DNA from: QQUJ01 sp050287605
GTDB taxonomy: Bacteria > Pseudomonadota > Gammaproteobacteria > QQUJ01
DNA length: 7,634 bases
Direction: 5' to 3'
Assembly: GCA_050287605.1 (NCBI GenBank)
Contig: JBNKCG010000089.1
Location: forward strand, 1 to 7,634
In this document: piece by piece, positions 4,834 to 7,634 of the stretch
Numbering within the stretch: the first letter of the stretch is position 1
How the letters are laid out: every line of letters begins with the position of its first letter
Made by a program: the position numbers and the translations under genes
The notes under the pieces: model-generated
What the model was told of the DNA's origin: nothing
Databases searched by the model: none
What the model saw: only the letters and a program-made list of their open reading frames with translations

Positions 4834-6237
4834 ATGAACCCGAAACAGCTCGCGGCACTGCTGGACGAACCGGCCTGCGCCCACAACAACAAGGCCAAGT
4901 CGGGTTGTGCGCGCCCCAAACCGGGCGCCACCGCGGGCGGCTGTGCCTTCGACGGTGCGCAGATCGCGCTGCTGCCCATCGCCGACGTGGCGCACATCGT
5001 CCACGGCTCCATCGCCTGCGCCGGCAGCTCCTGGGACAATCGCGGCACGCGCTCGTCGGGCCCCGGTCTCTATCGCATCGGCATGACCACGGACCTGACC
5101 GAGCAGGACGTGATCATGGGCCGCGGCGAAAAGCGTCTGTTTCACGCCATCAAGCAGGCGGTGGAGAGTTACCATCCCGCCGCCGTGTTCGTCTACAACA
5201 CCTGCGTGCCGGCGTTGATCGGCGATGATATCGGCGCGGTCTGCAAAGCTGCGGCCGAGCGTTGGGGCACGCCGGTAGTGCCGGTGGATGCCGCCGGTTT
5301 CTACGGTACCAAGAATCTCGGCAACCGCATCGCGGGCGAGACGATGGTCAAGCACGTGTGCGGCACGCGCGAACCCGATCCGCTGCCACCCGGCAGCGAG
5401 CGTTGCGGCGTCACGGTGCACGACGTCAACCTGATCGGCGAATACAACATTGCCGGTGAACTGTGGCACGTACTGCCGTTGCTGGACGAGTTGGGCCTGC
5501 GAGTGTTGTGCACGCTCTCCGGTGACGCTCGCTTTCGCGACGTACAGACCATGCACCGCGCCGCGGTGAACATGATGGTCTGCTCCAAGGCGATGGTGAA
5601 CGTCGCCCGCAAGCTGCAGGAGGCCTACGGCACGCCCTGGTTCGAGGGCAGCTTCTACGGCGTGGCCGATGTTTCGCAGGCGCTGCGCGATTTCGCCCGC
5701 GTCATCGATGACCCCGGTCTCAGCGTGCGCACCGAAGCGCTCATCGCCCGCGAAGAGGCGCGTATCGATGCCGCCTTGGAGCCGTGGCGCGAGCGGCTGC
5801 GCGGCAAACGGGTGCTGCTCTACACCGGCGGGGTGAAATCGTGGTCGGTGATCTCCGCGCTGCAGGATCTCGGCATGGAGGTGGTGGCCACGGGCACCAA
5901 GAAATCCACCGAAGAGGATAAGGCGCGTATCCGCGAACTGATGGGCGAGGATGCGCGCATGATCGAAGACGGCAATCCGCGTGCGCTGCTGGACATGGTG
6001 CGCGAGCAGCGTGTGGACATCCTCATCGCCGGCGGGCGCAACATGTACACCGCCCTCAAGGCGCGACTACCGTTTCTGGACATCAATCAGGAGCGCGAAT
6101 TCGGCTATGCCGGCTACCAGGGCATGATCGAACTGGCACGGCAGTTGGCGTTGAGTCTGGAGAGCCCGGTGTGGGCCGCGGCGCGATCGAGCGCGCCCTG
6201 GCGCCAGCGCCCGAGCGCGCTCGCGGCGGAGGGTTGA
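4834..6237 (+). CDS. nifE: FeMo-cofactor scaffold protein NifE
   Basis: This 467-aa protein is the alpha-like half of the NifE2N2 scaffold, where NifB-co matures and receives Mo and homocitrate before transfer to NifDK. The ligands of the permanent [4Fe-4S] cluster are at the A. vinelandii positions: Cys37 (GGCAFDGA), Cys62 (GSIACAGSSW) and Cys124 (VYNTCVPALIGDD). Cys250 (NMMVCSK) matches the residue implicated in holding the transient cofactor precursor. Other NifE signatures are DNRGTRSSG, GFYGTKNLGNRIAGE and GGVKSWS. The frame is open upstream of ATG 4834, but that part covers the sigma-54 promoter and predicted start site, so 4834 is chosen. Its ribosome site (GGA at 4822-4824) is weak. 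The last ~19 residues (from AARSSAPW) are an Ala/Arg-rich tail that looks poorly conserved. nifN follows after 3 nt. Confidence 0.97.
   Translation: MNPKQLAALLDEPACAHNNKAKSGCARPKPGATAGGCAFDGAQIALLPIADVAHIVHGSIACAGSSWDNRGTRSSGPGLYRIGMTTDLTEQDVIMGRGEKRLFHAIKQAVESYHPAAVFVYNTCVPALIGDDIGAVCKAAAERWGTPVVPVDAAGFYGTKNLGNRIAGETMVKHVCGTREPDPLPPGSERCGVTVHDVNLIGEYNIAGELWHVLPLLDELGLRVLCTLSGDARFRDVQTMHRAAVNMMVCSKAMVNVARKLQEAYGTPWFEGSFYGVADVSQALRDFARVIDDPGLSVRTEALIAREEARIDAALEPWRERLRGKRVLLYTGGVKSWSVISALQDLGMEVVATGTKKSTEEDKARIRELMGEDARMIEDGNPRALLDMVREQRVDILIAGGRNMYTALKARLPFLDINQEREFGYAGYQGMIELARQLALSLESPVWAAARSSAPWRQRPSALAAEG
6188..6223 (+). other. Hairpin at the nifE-nifN junction
   Basis: CGAGCGCGC (6188-6196) pairs with GCGCGCTCG (6215-6223), a perfect 9-bp stem with an 18-nt loop that includes the palindrome CTGGCGCCAG. 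It lies within the last codons of nifE and ends 4 nt before the nifN ribosome site (GGAGGG at 6228-6233). It may be chance in GC-rich coding DNA, or may influence nifN translation or message processing. Confidence 0.4.
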
Positions 6238-6240
6238 GCC

Positions 6241-7634
6241 ATGGCCGAGATCGTCAAACGCAACAAGGCGCTGTCGGTGAGTCCGCTGAAGGCGAGCCAG
6301 ACCATCGGTGCGGCGCTGGCCTTTCTCGGCTTCCGGCGTTCCATTCCCATGCTGCACGGGTCGCAGGGCTGCACCGCTTTCGGCAAGGTGTTTTTCGTGC
6401 GCCACTTCCGCGAGCCGATTCCGCTGCAGACCACCGCCATGGATCAGGTGAGTTCGGTCATGGGGGCGGATGACAACGTGATTGAAGGGTTGAAGACCCT
6501 TTGTGAAAAGCATCAGCCCGATCTCGTTGGTATCCCCACCACCGGGCTGGCCGAAACCCAGGGCAGCGATATCAAGCGTGCGGTGCGCGAGTTTCGCACT
6601 CGTTACCCAGAGTACGATTACATCGGCGTGGTGCCGGTAGCCACCCCCGATTACGTGGGGTGTCTGGAGTCGGGCTTTGCCCTCGCCACCCACGCCATAC
6701 TCGATGCCCTGGTGCCGGAAGTGCCGCGCCTGGCCGCGCCCGCGGATGCGATCCAACGCCAGGTGACGCTGCTGACGGGCGCTCACCTCACGCCGGGTGA
6801 TCTGGAGGTGTTGAAGGAACTTGTGGAGTCGTTCGATCTGGTTCCCATCGTCGTTCCCGATCTCTCCGATTCGCTGGATGGACACCTTGACGACGCCGAT
6901 TTCAATCCGCTCACCATGGGGGGCACGCCGGCAGGCGCGTTGAAAACGCTGCACGAGTCGCGGGCCACCTTGGTGATCGGCGCGTCGCAGCACAAGGCGG
7001 CGGATCTGCTCAAGGCGCGGACCGGCGTTACCGACCATCGCTTCGATCATTTGATGGACCTGGAGGCGGTGGATGCGTTCGTGCATACGTTGAGTCAGGT
7101 TTCGGGCAAGCCGGTGCCGCCGCGTTGGGAGCGTCAGCGCGCACAGCTCCAGGATGCGATGCTCGATACCCACTTCCTGCTCGGCATGGCGCGCGTCGGC
7201 GTCGCGTCCGATCCCGACCTGCTCAACGGGTTGAGTCATCTGTTGCGCTCGGTGGGTGCGGAAACGGTGGCCGCGGTGGCGCCGGCCAACGCGCCGGTGT
7301 TGGCACGGGTGGCGAGCGAGTCGGTCAAGATCGGCGACCTGGAGGAACTGGAGCGTTTGGCACGGGAGCGCGGGGCGGAACTGATCATCAGCAACTCCCA
7401 CGCCGCGGAGACGGCACAGCGTCTGGGGTTGCCCCTGGTGCGGGCAGGATTCCCCCAGTACGACCGCTTGGGCGGCCACGCGCGCGTTTGGATCGGCTAT
7501 CAGGGTATCCGCAACACGCTGTATGAACTGGCCAACAAGATGTCGGAACTGCACAAGGGTGAGATAGATCCCTATCGCTCGATCTATCGGGAGCAGGAAT
7601 ATGGCACTGGAGAGGCATTTGCGTCTGGTGGAGC
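6241..7634 (+). CDS. nifN: FeMo-cofactor scaffold protein NifN (3' end outside window)
   Basis: The frame is open from ATG 6241 to the window edge (464 codons plus 2 nt). NifN is the beta-like partner of NifE in the cofactor scaffold. Cys44 (LHGSQGCTAFGKVFF) matches the one [4Fe-4S] ligand contributed by NifN in A. vinelandii. The protein lacks the P-cluster Cys equivalents of NifK Cys70 and Cys153 (SVSPLKASQT and GIPTTGLAE occupy those places), as expected. Further signatures are DTHFLLGMARVG, AGFPQYDRLGGHARVW and GYQGIRNTLYELAN. A. vinelandii NifN is about 458 aa, so the stop should lie just past the window. The GGAGGG ribosome site (6228-6233) is inside nifE, 7 nt before the start, and the genes are 3 nt apart, indicating translational coupling and 1:1 production. 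Confidence 0.97.
   Translation, partial: MAEIVKRNKALSVSPLKASQTIGAALAFLGFRRSIPMLHGSQGCTAFGKVFFVRHFREPIPLQTTAMDQVSSVMGADDNVIEGLKTLCEKHQPDLVGIPTTGLAETQGSDIKRAVREFRTRYPEYDYIGVVPVATPDYVGCLESGFALATHAILDALVPEVPRLAAPADAIQRQVTLLTGAHLTPGDLEVLKELVESFDLVPIVVPDLSDSLDGHLDDADFNPLTMGGTPAGALKTLHESRATLVIGASQHKAADLLKARTGVTDHRFDHLMDLEAVDAFVHTLSQVSGKPVPPRWERQRAQLQDAMLDTHFLLGMARVGVASDPDLLNGLSHLLRSVGAETVAAVAPANAPVLARVASESVKIGDLEELERLARERGAELIISNSHAAETAQRLGLPLVRAGFPQYDRLGGHARVWIGYQGIRNTLYELANKMSELHKGEIDPYRSIYREQEYGTGEAFASGG
7601..7634 (+). CDS. nifX: Start of NifX (partial, overlaps nifN)
   Basis: ATG 7601 opens a frame reading MALERHLRLVE to the window end. It overlaps nifN in another frame. GGGAG at 7589-7593, 7 nt upstream, is a suitable ribosome site. 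nifX follows nifN in almost all nifENX operons, and the short basic/leucine start is consistent with NifX N-termini. Only 11 codons are visible, so the call rests mainly on position. NifX binds the FeMo-cofactor precursor and NifB-co and exchanges them with NifEN. Confidence 0.6.
   Translation, partial: MALERHLRLVE

Noticed and set aside
6067..7554. Long open frame (495 codons) on the minus strand opposite nifN
   Set aside because: nifN on the + strand is certain. The antisense product is Arg/Gln/His-rich and domain-free, so it is a composition artefact.
1..7634. CRISPR arrays, tRNA or rRNA genes, insertion sequences, transposases
   Set aside because: Scanned for; no regularly spaced repeats, tRNA-like cloverleaf or transposase-like products were seen. 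The window is gene-dense nif DNA without signs of recent insertion.

Overview
The window is a segment of a molybdenum nitrogenase (nif) gene cluster, all on the + strand. It runs from the last 69 codons of nifD to the first codons of nifX. The DNA is GC-rich with strong G/C preference at third codon positions. Every metal-ligand residue I could check by counting falls at the classical Azotobacter vinelandii position: NifK Cys70, Cys95, Cys153 and Ser188; NifE Cys37, Cys62, Cys124 and Cys250; NifN Cys44. This colinearity, and the order nifDK-nifT-ferredoxin-nifY-small ORF-ORF-nifENX, suggest a gammaproteobacterial diazotroph, perhaps of the Chromatiales (purple sulfur bacteria and relatives). 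That placement is inference; no marker gene is present.

Layout. (1) 1-1923: the end of nifD, a 140-nt gap holding a 13-bp stem-loop, and complete nifK; together these encode the MoFe protein. (2) 1924-4673: a 16-bp hairpin directly after the nifK stop, then five accessory genes: nifT, a 2[4Fe-4S] ferredoxin, a NifY/NafY-type protein, an 88-aa DUF6129-like protein and a ~318-aa cysteine-containing protein of unknown function. No sigma-54 promoter is visible in this stretch, so these genes are probably read through from the nifH promoter upstream of the window, with the hairpins tuning mRNA levels. (3) 4674-4833: a complete-looking nif control region with a palindromic NifA site, a weak IHF-like site and a -24/-12 sigma-54 promoter. 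(4) 4834-7634: nifE, nifN (3' end not reached) and the overlapping start of nifX, a second transcription unit.

How the genes work together: NifEN is the scaffold on which the FeMo-cofactor precursor matures. NifX and NifY/NafY-type proteins bind cofactor or precursor and hold it, or apo-NifDK, until insertion. NifDK is the final recipient and the catalyst. The ferredoxin probably supplies low-potential electrons to nitrogenase or cofactor assembly. The two uncharacterised proteins sit among the cofactor-handling genes, so a role in assembly, delivery or protection of nitrogenase is a reasonable hypothesis, not more. The core is a well-known system. The less-described content is the two accessory proteins and the set of intercistronic RNA structures.
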